A DNA stretch of 64,000 nucleotides from Actinomycetota bacterium (GCA_020438795.1 JAGQTY010000011.1:1-64000), one strand, 5' to 3'; counted from the stretch's first letter, positions 46,591 through 56,186 are shown. Numbers and translations: made by a program. Notes: generated by a model not told the origin, from the letters alone.

Positions 46591-47802
46591 TCACGAGAGC
46601 TCGCTGAGCGTCCTCAGCGCGAGATTGAGATCCGATTCATCGTTGAAGGCGTGCGGGCTGAGTCGTACGGTCGAACGTCCGTCGAGGTCCACGGGGTTGA
46701 TCCCAGGTCGCACGACTGATGCGGTCACCGACGCGGCGGCGAGGGCGCCGACCACATCCGCGGCCGTCAGGCGCGTATGCACGAAGGTGACGATGCCACT
46801 GCGATGGGCGCCCCGGTCGAGCACCTGATAGCCGGGCGTGGCACCGATCCTGCACCGGAGGAACTCCGCGTTGCGCTGGATCGCCGCGAAGACCCCATGT
46901 TGGTCGGTTTCCTGCAGGTAGTCGACCGCCCGGAAGAGGCCCATGAAGTTGGCGTAGGACCGCTCGAAGTTCTCGAAGCGGATCGCGGTGTCGGCCAGCT
47001 GGAAGCTGTCGCTGTTCGTCCACTCACCGCCATGCACATCCGTGGGGAAGCCGTCGAGTCCAGCCATGGCACGAGGTGCGACATACAGGAAACCGGTGCC
47101 TCGCGGTCCGCGCAGGAACTTGCGTCCCGACGCGTAGAGGAAGTCCGCCCCGATCTCGCCGACATCCACAGGTACCTGCCCCACAGACTGGCAGGCATCC
47201 ACGACGTACCACGCATGCGAACCCAGGTCGCGCAGCCGCCGACCGAGGGCGGTCACATCGTTGACCAGTCCGTTGTGGCTGGGGCACTGGACGGCGAAGA
47301 CGGCTCGCACGTCGTCGTCGAGCAGACGATCCAGGCTCGAGGCATCCAGGCTGCCATCCTCCCCGTCGGGGATGATGTCGAGGCGCACCCCCAGCCTGCG
47401 GGTGAGCTGCAGCAGTGGCAGGATGGTCGATCCGTACTCCGAGGCCGCCACCAGGACGCGATCGCCCCGCCGGATGGGCAGCGTTGACAGGATCCGGTGC
47501 AACGCGACCGTCGAGGATTCCATGAAGGCGATGTCGTCGGCGTCGGCGTTGACCAGCCGGGCCACCCCGGCGCGTCCGGTCGCGATCTGCTCGGTACGCG
47601 CTTGCGCGGCCTCGTAGCCTCCGACAGCCTCCTCGAGCCGGAGATGCTCGATGATCGCCTCGGTGACGACCGAGGGGGATGGGGCACTGCCGGCGTTGTT
47701 GAGGTGCACACGATGATCACAACCCGGTGTGTCCGCGCGCAGCTTACTTCGGTCGAAGGAGTCCACAATCACCACGGAGGGGTCGAGCAGGGTTCGAGCC
47801 AT
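46591..47802 (-). CDS. Class V aminotransferase (cysteine-desulfurase-like fold)
   Basis: The 403-aa PLP enzyme begins with a typical [11 protein letters not shown] segment. It has [27 protein letters not shown], and the Schiff-base lysine in [17 protein letters not shown]. It lacks a conserved Cys in the usual desulfurase loop position as far as I can see, so a lyase or aminotransferase activity is more likely than a desulfurase one. ATG 47802 is preferred; GTG 47817 is possible. It is divergent from dnaG and convergent with dgt. Confidence 0.85.
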   Translation of the reverse strand: MARTLLDPSVVIVDSFDRSKLRADTPGCDHRVHLNNAGSAPSPSVVTEAIIEHLRLEEAVGGYEAAQARTEQIATGRAGVARLVNADADDIAFMESSTVALHRILSTLPIRRGDRVLVAASEYGSTILPLLQLTRRLGVRLDIIPDGEDGSLDASSLDRLLDDDVRAVFAVQCPSHNGLVNDVTALGRRLRDLGSHAWYVVDACQSVGQVPVDVGEIGADFLYASGRKFLRGPRGTGFLYVAPRAMAGLDGFPTDVHGGEWTNSDSFQLADTAIRFENFERSYANFMGLFRAVDYLQETDQHGVFAAIQRNAEFLRCRIGATPGYQVLDRGAHRSGIVTFVHTRLTAADVVGALAAASVTASVVRPGINPVDLDGRSTVRLSPHAFNDESDLNLALRTLSELS

Positions 47803-47837
47803 GCAACATTGGAACACACTTTACTCCGCATCAGAAG

Positions 47838-47853
47838 TAGAATTCAGGCCATG
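47838..47853 (+). promoter_or_regulatory. Leaderless promoter of dnaG
   Basis: TAGAAT (47838-47843) is followed by 7 nt and ATG 47851. This is the best example of the leaderless pattern in this window. On the minus strand TAAAGT (47827-47822) is a candidate -10 box for the divergent aminotransferase. Confidence 0.65.
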
Positions 47854-49629
47854 GCCGGTCGTATCAGGAGTTCCGACGTCGAGCAGGTGCGGGAGCGTGC
47901 TCAGATCGCCGACGTCATCTCCGAACACATCACGCTGCGGCAGGCCGGGCATGGCTCCCTCAAGGGGCTCTGCCCCTTCCACGATGAGCGCACTCCCAGC
48001 TTCCACGTCACACCGGCCAAGGGCCTCTACTACTGCTTCGGCTGTGGGGCGGGCGGAGACGCCATCGATTTCCTGATGCAGCACGATCACCTGTCATTCG
48101 TCGAGGCAGTCGAGAAGCTGGCCGGTGCCGCCGGCGTGACCCTGCGATACGAAGGGGGTTCACCCGGTGATCAGCGCCGGGCGGGCCGTGCCCGGCTCGT
48201 CGCGGTGAACCGTGCGGCATCCGATTTCTTCACCGAACGACTGCAGTCGGGCGAGGCCGGCGCTGCTCGGGCGCTGCTGACCGACAAGGGCTTCACTGAG
48301 CCGGACTGGCGTCGGTTCAACGTCGGCTACGCTCCCCGTACCGGCCTGCTGCGACATCTGCGCGCTGAGGGCTTCTCGGCCAAGGACATCCTCGATGCAG
48401 GACTGGTGGCTCAGGGTGACCACGGGTTGTATGACCGGTTCCGCGAACGCGTCATGTGGCCCATCACTGATGTCTCCGGTGATGTCGTGGGCTTCGGCGG
48501 TCGCCGGCTCGGCGACAAGGGAGCCAAGTACCTGAACACGCCGGAGACCGAGCTCTACCGGAAGAGTCAGATCCTCTACGGGCTGCACGAGGCGAAGAAG
48601 GAGATCGCGACCAGTCAGCAAGTGGTGGTGGTCGAGGGGTACACCGATGTGATGGCCTGTCATGTCGCCGGGATCACGAACGCCGTGGCAACGTGCGGCA
48701 CGGCGTTCGGCGCCGGTCACGTGAGCGTACTTCGACGAGTACTGCTCGACGACCCGGCCAGCCAGATCATCTTCACTTTCGATGGCGACGAGGCGGGTCA
48801 GCGTGCCGCGATCCGTGCCTATGCAGAGCACGAGAGTTTCGAGGGGGTTCCGTACGTCTGCGTGGAGCCTTCCGGGCTGGACCCGTGTGACCTGAGGCTC
48901 AAGGAGGGCGATGATGCACTGCGGGAACTGATCGCGGCGCGTCGCCCCCTGCTCGAATTCGTGCTGAGAACCGAGATCGACAAGTACGACCTGAGCAACC
49001 CGGCCGGGCGCGCGCGGGCGGCCAGTGCCACCCTGCCCCTGCTCAACGATGTGAAGGATCCGATCCTCGCCTCGGAGTACGCGCGTGAGGTGGCCGGCTG
49101 GCTCGGCGTGGACCCACAGCAGTTGCAGTCACAGCTCTCCGGCGCCCAGCAACCTCGCAGTCCCGCGAGATCCGGCAGGGCTCCCGAGGCGCCCCTGGAG
49201 CGTGAGGCCCTGCGAGTGATGATCCAGGTGCCCCAACTGGTCTCGGACTGGTGGCCAAACGTCACCGTGGCAGCATTCGTCTCACCCATGGGGCGCCGGG
49301 TCTTCGAGACCGTCTCCGCAGTGCCGGCGGACCTCGAGGAGCGGATGCGGATCTCCGAGGTCCTGCAGGCTGCGCCTGACGACGAGGTTCGCCAGCTGAT
49401 CAGAGCCCTGGCGGTGGAGCCGCTGCCAGTGCAACGGGTGGATGAGGCGTACGCGGTCGGGGTCATCGCGCGCCTCCTCGATCGTCAGGCTGAGCGGGAA
49501 GCCGGCGAGCTGCGCGCAGTGCTGGCTCAGGGGGTCTCGGGGCAGGAGGAAGTGAACGTGCTGGCGGACCTCATGGAGCTGGAGAACTACCGCCGTTCAC
49601 TACGGGGACATTGGGCCGGAGAGGAGTGA
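47851..49629 (+). CDS. dnaG: DNA primase
   Basis: DnaG makes RNA primers at the replication fork. The 592-aa protein has the zinc-binding domain ([13 protein letters not shown] and [11 protein letters not shown]), the RNA polymerase domain with the Toprim motifs [13 protein letters not shown] and [16 protein letters not shown], and a C-terminal helicase-interaction domain. ATG 47851 is favoured because the -10 box lies 7 nt upstream; the frame is open further upstream but only as antisense of the aminotransferase. It is followed by a small gene 3 nt downstream. Confidence 0.97.
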   Translation: MAGRIRSSDVEQVRERAQIADVISEHITLRQAGHGSLKGLCPFHDERTPSFHVTPAKGLYYCFGCGAGGDAIDFLMQHDHLSFVEAVEKLAGAAGVTLRYEGGSPGDQRRAGRARLVAVNRAASDFFTERLQSGEAGAARALLTDKGFTEPDWRRFNVGYAPRTGLLRHLRAEGFSAKDILDAGLVAQGDHGLYDRFRERVMWPITDVSGDVVGFGGRRLGDKGAKYLNTPETELYRKSQILYGLHEAKKEIATSQQVVVVEGYTDVMACHVAGITNAVATCGTAFGAGHVSVLRRVLLDDPASQIIFTFDGDEAGQRAAIRAYAEHESFEGVPYVCVEPSGLDPCDLRLKEGDDALRELIAARRPLLEFVLRTEIDKYDLSNPAGRARAASATLPLLNDVKDPILASEYAREVAGWLGVDPQQLQSQLSGAQQPRSPARSGRAPEAPLEREALRVMIQVPQLVSDWWPNVTVAAFVSPMGRRVFETVSAVPADLEERMRISEVLQAAPDDEVRQLIRALAVEPLPVQRVDEAYAVGVIARLLDRQAEREAGELRAVLAQGVSGQEEVNVLADLMELENYRRSLRGHWAGEE

Positions 49630-49632
49630 GCG

Positions 49633-50148
49633 GTGCGATTGCGTTTCGTGAGGCCTGCGCGAGTACCGGCGGCGGTGAAGGCCGCAGTCCCGATGGCACA
49701 GGGTGAGAGTGTGATGGCCGTGGCAGCCAGCGGCAGGACGGCGTTCGTGGTGGCCACCGACCGGGCCCTGAGCAGGGTCGAGGCGCAGGATTCGCCCGAG
49801 GTGCTGTGGCGGTTGCGCTGGGACCAGATCGACAATGCACGCTGGGAACCGCCGGAACTCGAACTCGATGTGAGACTCGAACAGGGTCAGCATTCGGTTG
49901 TGATCCCGGTGGATCATCGCTCGGACCTGCCCAGCGTGACCCGCGAACGGATCACGTCTTCGATCATCGTCAACGAGGAGGCCGATGTCGGGCCGGGCAC
50001 TGCCCGGATCGTCGCGCGTCGGCACTCCGATGACAACCGGCTCGTGTGGCGGATCATCATGGGGGACGGGATCGACCCCACCGATGAGGCTGCCCGCACG
50101 GCTGCGGAGCAGGCCCTGAATGACCTGCGCGCCAGGCTCGGGGTCTGA
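49633..50148 (+). CDS. Conserved hypothetical protein downstream of dnaG
   Basis: The 171-aa protein has no motif I can name. It begins MRLRFVRPARVPAAVK and contains beta-rich stretches (VMAVAASGRTAFVVATDRAL; VLWRLRWDQIDNARW; HSVVIPVDHR), suggesting a PH-like fold. It follows dnaG by 3 nt, so it is in the same operon. Genes of similar size follow dnaG in several Actinomycetota. The GTG start has GAGGAG just upstream. Confidence 0.8.
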   Translation: MRLRFVRPARVPAAVKAAVPMAQGESVMAVAASGRTAFVVATDRALSRVEAQDSPEVLWRLRWDQIDNARWEPPELELDVRLEQGQHSVVIPVDHRSDLPSVTRERITSSIIVNEEADVGPGTARIVARRHSDDNRLVWRIIMGDGIDPTDEAARTAAEQALNDLRARLGV

Positions 50149-50209
50149 GCCTGGCCACAACGCCACGTCGGGACCCGGTTCGGCAAGGCGAGGCTATCCT
50201 GTACTGAGC

Positions 50210-50286
50210 GGGGCGATAGCTCAGTCGGTTAGAGCAGCGGACTCATAATCCGCCGGTCCTGGGTTCGAGCCCCAGTCGCCCCACCA
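50210..50286 (+). tRNA. tRNA with CAT anticodon (Met elongator, or Ile2)
   Basis: The gene has acceptor GGGGCGA/TCGCCCC, D arm GCTCAGTCGGTTAGAGC, anticodon stem GCGGA/TCCGC with loop CTCATAA (anticodon CAT), T arm CTGGGTTCGAGCCCCAG, discriminator A and encoded CCA; length 77 nt. A possible -10 box TATCCT lies at 50195-50200. The CAT anticodon can belong to elongator Met, or to Ile2 that is lysidine-modified; the sequence alone does not decide, although the elongator Met reading is more likely. Confidence 0.93.
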
Positions 50287-50334
50287 ACCCACGTGAATTG
50301 CTTCGCCTACTGTGCTGTGTGCCACCCTTTCATG

Positions 50335-50390
50335 TTCGGCTGATGCTTTACATCTGTTTCGGCTGATGCTTTACATCCATTCCGGCTGAT
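50335..50390. repeat. 23-bp-period direct repeats (possible remnant of an IS end)
   Basis: TTCGGCTGATGCTTTACATC occurs at 50335-50354 and 50358-50377, exactly 23 bp apart, and a third partial copy (TCCGGCTGAT) at 50381-50390 keeps the same period. Short multiple terminal repeats of this kind are a known feature of IS21-family ends. No transposase gene is nearby, so this would be a solo end, or else a regulatory repeat in the 207-bp gap before aroE-like. It starts 49 bp after the CAT tRNA. Confidence 0.5.
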
Positions 50391-50480
50391 CCGAGACGAC
50401 GCGGCCTGACTTCCGGAGGCTGCAGTGCGCCATTCGCATGACCCGGCAGGGCGTGGGGTGGCGAAGGGCATCGTGCCCAC

Positions 50481-50496
50481 TACGCTCTTCTGCATG
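50481..50496 (+). promoter_or_regulatory. Leaderless promoter of the AroE-like gene
   Basis: TACGCT (50481-50486) is followed by 7 nt and ATG 50494. Confidence 0.55.
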
Positions 50497-51363
50497 ACTG
50501 CTGCGCTGCCGGACCCGATCTCCCTCATGGCGATGGTGGGTGACCCAGTGGCTGAGAATCCCATCGACCAGCTCTTCAACGCCGTCTTCACCCAGCACGA
50601 GGTCCCGATGTATTTCGCCAAGGTGCTGCTGACGGACCCGGGCAAGCTGCCACAGGTGCTGGCCGGTGCCAGTGCCATGGGCTTCGCGGGACTCGGCATC
50701 ACGGTCCCCTACAAGGAGGTCGTGATTGCGCATCTGGACCGGATCGACCCCGATGCCTCGCGGATCGGGGCCGTCAACTATGTGACCTTCGAGGACGGCG
50801 AGTCGGTGGGACACCAGAACGACGCCTCCGCCGTGGTCGCTGCCATTGAAGAGCGGCAGCCAGTAGCAGGGGCTTCGGTCCTCCTGCTGGGCGCCGGGGG
50901 TGCCGCGAGGGGGGTCGGCGCAGGTCTCGCCGCCGCCGGAGTCCGACGACTGGTGGTCGCCGCGCGTCGGCCCGAACAGGGTGAGCCGGTCGCGCGGATG
51001 CTGGCTGATGCTGGAGAAGTCCCTATGGAGTATCTCCACTGGCAGGGCGATCTGGCATGTCCGGATGGCGTGGACATCGTGATCAATGCCACCTCTGCCG
51101 GTGCTGCTCCCCAACTTGTGGCACTGGCGCTCGACTGGGACACCTTCTCCGCCGGCATGCTTGCCCTCGACATGGTCACCGGCCCGCGTAACACCCCGTT
51201 CATCGAAGCGGCAGCGGACCGAGGCCTGGCCACGATCGACGGTGTCGACGTCCTCAACTACATCGGCTACTACGTCTGCAAGGATCGGGGCCTGGATGTG
51301 CCCGTCTCTGACATTGCCCGGATCTCCGATGGGATCGCAGGCGTGCCGAGAAGGGACCGATAG
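50494..51363 (+). CDS. Shikimate-dehydrogenase-fold oxidoreductase (divergent AroE-like)
   Basis: The 289-aa protein has the AroE fold: GLGITVPYKE with catalytic Lys (about K74), GAVNYVTFED, ND in HQNDASAV (about D110) and a Rossmann loop LLGAGGAARGVG. The shikimate-binding Ser pair (normally HSxSP near residue 15-20) is missing; the corresponding segment reads GDPVAENPIDQLF. The usual NADP clamp NRT is AARRPEQ. It is therefore probably not the biosynthetic enzyme; a quinate-like or other substrate is possible. Confidence 0.75.
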   Translation: MTAALPDPISLMAMVGDPVAENPIDQLFNAVFTQHEVPMYFAKVLLTDPGKLPQVLAGASAMGFAGLGITVPYKEVVIAHLDRIDPDASRIGAVNYVTFEDGESVGHQNDASAVVAAIEERQPVAGASVLLLGAGGAARGVGAGLAAAGVRRLVVAARRPEQGEPVARMLADAGEVPMEYLHWQGDLACPDGVDIVINATSAGAAPQLVALALDWDTFSAGMLALDMVTGPRNTPFIEAAADRGLATIDGVDVLNYIGYYVCKDRGLDVPVSDIARISDGIAGVPRRDR

Positions 51364-51400
51364 CCCGGGACTCGCGCACCCGGACACCCTGGCGAGCGGC

Positions 51401-52000
51401 TCAGCCCCCGGATCGCGCCAATCCCCGGCGTTTCGCGGCTGCGGCCCCCGATCGTTCGGCCCAGCGATGCACGCCGACCGCCAATGGAACGCTGATCAGT
51501 CCCGTGACCAGGAACGGAACAGGCCCGACGACTGAGTCTCCCGTAGGCAGCAGCACCAGCGCCACCACGTACACAACCCAGAGCACCGCTGCGAATATCC
51601 CCAGCACGAGCCCGGCTATCGCGTGCCATTTGACGCTGAGAGGCTCAGCGCTCTGGTGACCGAGCGCGGCACGGCTCATTCCGAGGGCGGCCCCGACGAG
51701 GATGAGGCTGAGGCAGCCGAGTACCACCGACACCATGCTGGGAGTGAAGCTTGACACCAGGAACAGCACCACACTGCCGCCCGCAAGCAGGAAGCCCACG
51801 GTTCCGAGCAGCTCACCCACCTGCTGGATGGGGGACTCTTCTGTGGCGGGCCGCCTGCGGGCCGCGCGGGTGCTCGGGGACAGAGTCTCGCCGCAGTTCG
51901 GGCAGTGCACGGCTGTACCGCTGACCCGCGCGTCGCACTGCGGACATGAGGAACGCTTCGCCTGACCGGTTCCGGTGACCATGACACCAGCATCACCCAT
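51401..52000 (-). CDS. Zinc-ribbon membrane protein
   Basis: The 199-aa protein has a double-CxxC zinc ribbon at the N terminus (CPQCDARVSGTAVHCPNCG), a basic linker, and four or five transmembrane helices (from about residue 65 to 180). The function is unknown; such proteins are common in Actinomycetota. ATG 52000 and ATG 51982 are both possible starts. It converges with the aroE-like gene. Confidence 0.75.
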   Translation of the reverse strand: MGDAGVMVTGTGQAKRSSCPQCDARVSGTAVHCPNCGETLSPSTRAARRRPATEESPIQQVGELLGTVGFLLAGGSVVLFLVSSFTPSMVSVVLGCLSLILVGAALGMSRAALGHQSAEPLSVKWHAIAGLVLGIFAAVLWVVYVVALVLLPTGDSVVGPVPFLVTGLISVPLAVGVHRWAERSGAAAAKRRGLARSGG

Positions 52001-52153
52001 TGCGGCCCGATGACCAAGTACCGACCTGATCGAAGCCGTTGCCGCAGGGGCTTCCCCGCCCGCTGCGTCCAGACTCGGGCCGGCAGGTGAACGTTGCGTG
52101 AACGCATGTCCCGGGGATGGCGTGGATCACGGTGCCCTTGACACCGTGGAACC

Positions 52154-53593
52154 ATGTCGGCAGCGAGAGTCTCCATGGGCAACGCACTCGACAATGCCCG
52201 TTGGGGAAAGTGGCATCTGCGCTACTGGTGGCTGGGCGGCCTGGGAATCATGCTCGACGGGTACGACTTCTTCATCATCGGGGCGGCGAATCCGCTCGTG
52301 GAGGACGAGTTCTCGGCAAGCGCCTGGCAGCTGGGGCTGGTCTCGACCGCGGCCATCCTGGGCGCCTTCATCGGGGCGGCATTCCTCGGTCCTCTGGGCG
52401 ATCGCTTGGGCAGACGCCGGATCTTCAAGTGGGACCTCATCATGTTCGTGGTCTTCTCGATCGCATGCATGTTCGCCTGGGACGTCTACTCCCTCATCGT
52501 GATGCGCTTCCTGGTGGGCATCGCCATCGGACTGGACTATCCGATCGCTGCCTCGTTCCTGGCCGAGATACTGCCGATCAAGAACCGGGGACGCTGGCTG
52601 GTCTCCGCATTCGCGCTGCAGGCCGTGGGAATGTTGCTCGGCGCGCTCATCGGGGTCCTGGCGCTCACCCTGCTGCCCAGCGACGGGTCGTGGCGCTGGA
52701 TGCTCGGATTCGGCGCCATACCCGCGTTGCTGATCGTATTCCTGCGCCGGGTGATCCCCGAGAGTCCGCGATGGCTGGCGCAGAACGGTGCAGAGGCGGA
52801 GGCGATCGCAGTGGCCTCCCAGATCACCGGCCGTGATGATATCGAGCTGACCGCCAAGGACAGGAGGAAGCCCGATCAGGCCCCTCAGGGGCCCAGATCC
52901 CTCTTCCAGCCAGCACTGTTCAGACCAGACATGATCCGGCGCACGATCTTCACCGCCGTGCCGTGGTTCCTGATGGACATCGCCGTCTACGGGGTGGGAA
53001 TCTTCACACCCACACTGCTGGCAGCGATGCATCTCGCAGGGAGTGACGCGGGGTACATCGCCCAGGATCGTGCAGCGGTGGAGGGCAGCGCTCTGCTCGA
53101 CGTCTTCCTCGTCCTCGGCTTCATCGCTGCCATCTTCTTCATCGACCGTATCGGGCGCGTCCGGCTGCAACTCGGGGGCTTCGTGATGATGGCGGTCGGG
53201 CTCGCTCTCCTCGCGATCGTGAGCGCACTGCCCGGAGGCGGCGGGGCGCACATCCCCCTGGTGTTCATTGCATTCGCGGTCTTCAACTTCTTCATGAACG
53301 CCGGGCCGAACGCGACCACCTACGCCTTACCTGCCGAGATCTTCCCGTCACACATTCGGGCAACAGGGCATGGATTCGCGGCCGGGATGGCGAAGCTGGG
53401 TGCTGCGCTCGGCGTCTTCTTCTTCCCGATCCTGCTCGATCACGTCGACGAATGGATGCTGCTGGGGGGCCTGGCGCTCATCTGCGTCGTCGGATTCATC
53501 GTCACGCTGGTGTTCCAGATCGAACCGGCGGGCAAATCGCTCGACGAGATGTCCGGACGCAAGGCCGGCGCTCTGCAGCCGGTCGCAGGCTGA
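52154..53593 (+). CDS. MFS transporter (sugar/phosphate-type)
   Basis: The 479-aa protein has twelve predicted transmembrane helices. The MFS signatures are LDGYDFFIIGAANPLVED in helix 1, GDRLGRRRIFKWDL (loop 2-3), and PESPRWLAQNGAEAEAI after helix 6. The pattern PIAASFLAEILPIKNRGR is seen in sugar porter and phosphate-type (PHS) members. The substrate is not certain. ATG 52154 and ATG 52175 are alternatives. Gap 52001-52153 holds no gene. Confidence 0.9.
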   Translation: MSAARVSMGNALDNARWGKWHLRYWWLGGLGIMLDGYDFFIIGAANPLVEDEFSASAWQLGLVSTAAILGAFIGAAFLGPLGDRLGRRRIFKWDLIMFVVFSIACMFAWDVYSLIVMRFLVGIAIGLDYPIAASFLAEILPIKNRGRWLVSAFALQAVGMLLGALIGVLALTLLPSDGSWRWMLGFGAIPALLIVFLRRVIPESPRWLAQNGAEAEAIAVASQITGRDDIELTAKDRRKPDQAPQGPRSLFQPALFRPDMIRRTIFTAVPWFLMDIAVYGVGIFTPTLLAAMHLAGSDAGYIAQDRAAVEGSALLDVFLVLGFIAAIFFIDRIGRVRLQLGGFVMMAVGLALLAIVSALPGGGGAHIPLVFIAFAVFNFFMNAGPNATTYALPAEIFPSHIRATGHGFAAGMAKLGAALGVFFFPILLDHVDEWMLLGGLALICVVGFIVTLVFQIEPAGKSLDEMSGRKAGALQPVAG

Positions 53594-53707
53594 TCCCCGT
53601 CGGTGACGTGCCGCTCAACGCAGTCTGAGAAGCATCCGCAGCCCACGTCGGGTGAATCGTCACCATCGCCGGAGTGCGCGGATAAGCTGGTCTGGGAGGT
53701 GAGGCCG

Positions 53708-54640
53708 ATGTACAAGGGCCGCAGGATCGCAGCCGTGGTTCCCGCCTACAACGAGGAGTTGCTGATCGGGAAGACGCTGGCGGACATGCCCGATCTCATT
53801 GACGTCATCGTGGCCGTCGATGACTGCTCGACTGACACGACGCTTGCCTGTATGCAGGAGTCCCGCGACCCCCGGCTACAGATCGTGGCACTTCCGGAGA
53901 ACCAGGGTGTGGGTGGAGCCGTCATCGCCGGTCACCGTGCCGCCATCCAGGCCGGTGCCGAGATCATGGTAGTGCTGGCCGGCGACAATCAGATGGACCC
54001 CATCTACCTGCCTGATCTGCTGGAGCCGATCGTCACGGATGGCTACGGCTTCACCAAGGGGAACCGCTTCTACAGCCGGGAGAGTCTCAACGGCATGCCC
54101 CGACTGCGGGTCATGGGCAACATGGCGCTCACCTTCCTCAACAAGGCGGCCAGCGGCTACTGGCACATCGCCGATCCTCAGAACGGCTACACTGCCGTCA
54201 CTGCGGAATCCCTGGCACAGGTGCCACTGGACCGGGTCTCGAAGCGCTACGACTTCGAGAACGACCTGCTGGTGTGGCTCAGCATCGCGGGTGTGAGGGC
54301 CAAGGATGTCCGGATCCCCAGCCGCTATGGCGCCGAAACGTCCACCCTGGCTGTTCCCTCAACGGCATTGCGGCTGTCCGTCTGCTTCTTCCGGGGCTTC
54401 TGGCGCCGGATGTGGCTCAAGTACATGCTCTGGTCCTTCTCCCCGATTGCGTTGCTCTTCGGGGCGGGACTGTTCCTGACCGGAGCAGGGATGGCGGTGG
54501 GACTGTGGGCGAGCGCTGCCGCCTTCACCGGAACTTCACCAACGGCCGGCACCACGGTCCTGGCGGTGCTGCCATTCCTGTGCGGTTTCGTGCTGCTCAC
54601 GCAGGCGCTTGTGCTGGACATCCAGGAGTCGCCGGACTGA
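53708..54640 (+). CDS. GT2 family glycosyltransferase (DPM1/GtrB-like)
   Basis: The 310-aa protein has a GT-A domain with IAAVVPAYNEELLIGKTL, the DXD-like VAVDDCSTD, VLAGDNQMDP and NGYTAVT, and two C-terminal transmembrane helices. This form transfers sugar from UDP-glucose or similar to polyprenyl phosphate. The ATG is set by GGAGGTGAGG upstream; the frame is open before but unsupported. It shares ATG/TGA with the next gene, a GtrA-like flippase, so the pair makes and translocates a lipid-linked sugar. Confidence 0.88.
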   Translation: MYKGRRIAAVVPAYNEELLIGKTLADMPDLIDVIVAVDDCSTDTTLACMQESRDPRLQIVALPENQGVGGAVIAGHRAAIQAGAEIMVVLAGDNQMDPIYLPDLLEPIVTDGYGFTKGNRFYSRESLNGMPRLRVMGNMALTFLNKAASGYWHIADPQNGYTAVTAESLAQVPLDRVSKRYDFENDLLVWLSIAGVRAKDVRIPSRYGAETSTLAVPSTALRLSVCFFRGFWRRMWLKYMLWSFSPIALLFGAGLFLTGAGMAVGLWASAAAFTGTSPTAGTTVLAVLPFLCGFVLLTQALVLDIQESPD

Positions 54641-55065
54641 TGGGTGCGTTCATCAGGTTCCTGACCACGGGAGTGCTCAGCTTCTCCACGGACTTCACCA
54701 CCTACCTCGTGCTGGTGGGTCTGATCGGCCTCTGGGCCCCGGTCGCCGGAGTACTCGCCTATGCGGCGGCGTTCTGCGTCAACTTCTTCGTGAACCGTTC
54801 CTGGACGTACGACTCAGCTGGTGCCGGTGCTGGGAGTCAGCTGCTTCGCTATGTGCTGCTCGTACTGGCGAACACCGGCATCGTCTTCGTCGGACTGGCC
54901 GTGCTCACAGCCTCGGGGTGGGGTGCGGTGACCGCCAAGCTCGTACTCGTCGTGCTGATGACACCAGTCAACTTCCTCATCATGCGCCAATGGGTCTTCC
55001 GAGACCGTACCGACGAAGTCGACTCGACGATGCCCGCCTCTGGGGCGATCGGTGCCGGGCGTTGA
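54640..55065 (+). CDS. GtrA-like polyprenyl-linked sugar flippase
   Basis: The 141-aa protein has four transmembrane helices and begins MGAFIRFLTTGVLSFSTDF. The central motif AAFCVNFFVNRSWTY is characteristic of GtrA, and the C-terminal VNFLIMRQWVFRD is also typical. It flips polyprenyl-phospho-sugar to the outer leaflet. It overlaps the GT2 gene by one base. Confidence 0.92.
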   Translation: MGAFIRFLTTGVLSFSTDFTTYLVLVGLIGLWAPVAGVLAYAAAFCVNFFVNRSWTYDSAGAGAGSQLLRYVLLVLANTGIVFVGLAVLTASGWGAVTAKLVLVVLMTPVNFLIMRQWVFRDRTDEVDSTMPASGAIGAGR

Positions 55066-55112
55066 GACTCTGGGGCAGGGAGCACATGGCGCCTGCCAAG
55101 GCTGTCCCGAAG

Positions 55113-55184
55113 CTCCCGCGGTTGGATTCGAACCAACAACACACCGGTTAACAGCCGGATGCTCTGCCATTGAGCTACGCGGGA
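55113..55184 (-). tRNA. tRNA-Asn (anticodon GTT)
   Basis: On the minus strand the acceptor stem TCCCGCG pairs with CGCGGGA, the anticodon loop CTGTTAA gives GTT, and the discriminator is G, as expected for Asn. CCA is not encoded. Length 72 nt. A minus-strand -10 box TACACT (55203-55198) and a -35-like TTGTCC (55228-55223) are 19 bp apart. Confidence 0.95.
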
Positions 55185-55253
55185 AAGACCACTGTCGAGT
55201 GTAGCGTGAACCCGCCTCGTCAGGACAAACGGGCAAGAGCGATCTCCGCGCCG

Positions 55254-56186
55254 TCAGGGGATCGCGGTGGGCCAGGGACTCCACCATTCGGCGACCCAGC
55301 CCCGATAGGCCACGATGTCCTGCTGCTCGCATGTCGCCCGGTGCGGGGCGGCGGCGAACTCGGCGCCACCGTAGTGCTCCCAGAACGTCTGGCTCATCTG
55401 CCACTTGCCCATGTAGCGGCCGTTGGGGTTCGTGATGGCGCAGTTGCCGCCCGACTCACGGTCCACGACCATTCGGGCAGTCCAGGACCCCACGAAGTCC
55501 GCGACCGGAATCGTGGCACGATGACTGGCTGAGCTGCGGGCGGCCTCACTCGTCGTCGGGTCGACGGCGGGAGCCGTCACCCGATCGCCAAGGGCCTGCC
55601 AGGTGGCAGTGTCAACGACTCCGCTCACCGGCAATCCCGAGGCGCGTTGGAAATCCTCCACTGCTGCCTGCGTCCCGGGCCCGAAGACACCGTCGGCGTC
55701 GATCGCCAGTGCCGCCTGTAGCGCCCGCACCCATTCAGAGACGTGACCACGCCGCAGCTCCGGCCAGTCCCCTCGATCGCTCGCCGGAGCGGGTGCCGCT
55801 GGTGTCTGCGACGGTGGCTGTGCCGGTGGCACGACTCGGTAGCCGAGGTAGCGCCAGGTCTTGCGGTTCACCTTCATCCTGGGTGTGAGACCGACTGAGC
55901 GGCGGAACCTCTTCACCGCCCTCCCGGTGGGCCGGTTGAAACGGCCGTTCACCGGGACGCTGAGGGCAGTCTGGACCGCGCTCACCCACGGTCCACGTGA
56001 ACCTCGACGCAGCACCGGGCGGGTGCGGGCCTCGTCCCGTGGCAGGAGTTGCGCGCTGGACGAACTGGCGGTGGGGGCGCTATGAATCGCGGGCTCCACT
56101 GCGACGGCCTCCGTGGGTGCGCTGATGAGCCAGCCGGGGACCGCGAGCAGGCCCACCAGCGAAAGGATCACGAATCTCGGTGTCAT
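55254..56186 (-). CDS. Secreted cell-wall hydrolase with two peptidoglycan-binding domains
   Basis: The 310-aa protein has a signal peptide (TPRFVILSLVGLLAVPGWL). Two PG_binding_1 repeats (about 70-110 with RRGSRGPWVSAVQTAL, and 155-210 with RRGHVSEWVRALQAAL) are joined by a proline-rich linker. The C-terminal transglycosylase/resuscitation-promoting-factor-like domain has the catalytic Glu in DRESGGNCAITNPNG. It probably cleaves peptidoglycan glycan strands outside the cell. ATG 56186 has GAGGAG upstream. Direct repeats upstream (56244-56270) may be its regulatory site. Confidence 0.85.
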   Translation of the reverse strand: MTPRFVILSLVGLLAVPGWLISAPTEAVAVEPAIHSAPTASSSSAQLLPRDEARTRPVLRRGSRGPWVSAVQTALSVPVNGRFNRPTGRAVKRFRRSVGLTPRMKVNRKTWRYLGYRVVPPAQPPSQTPAAPAPASDRGDWPELRRGHVSEWVRALQAALAIDADGVFGPGTQAAVEDFQRASGLPVSGVVDTATWQALGDRVTAPAVDPTTSEAARSSASHRATIPVADFVGSWTARMVVDRESGGNCAITNPNGRYMGKWQMSQTFWEHYGGAEFAAAPHRATCEQQDIVAYRGWVAEWWSPWPTAIP

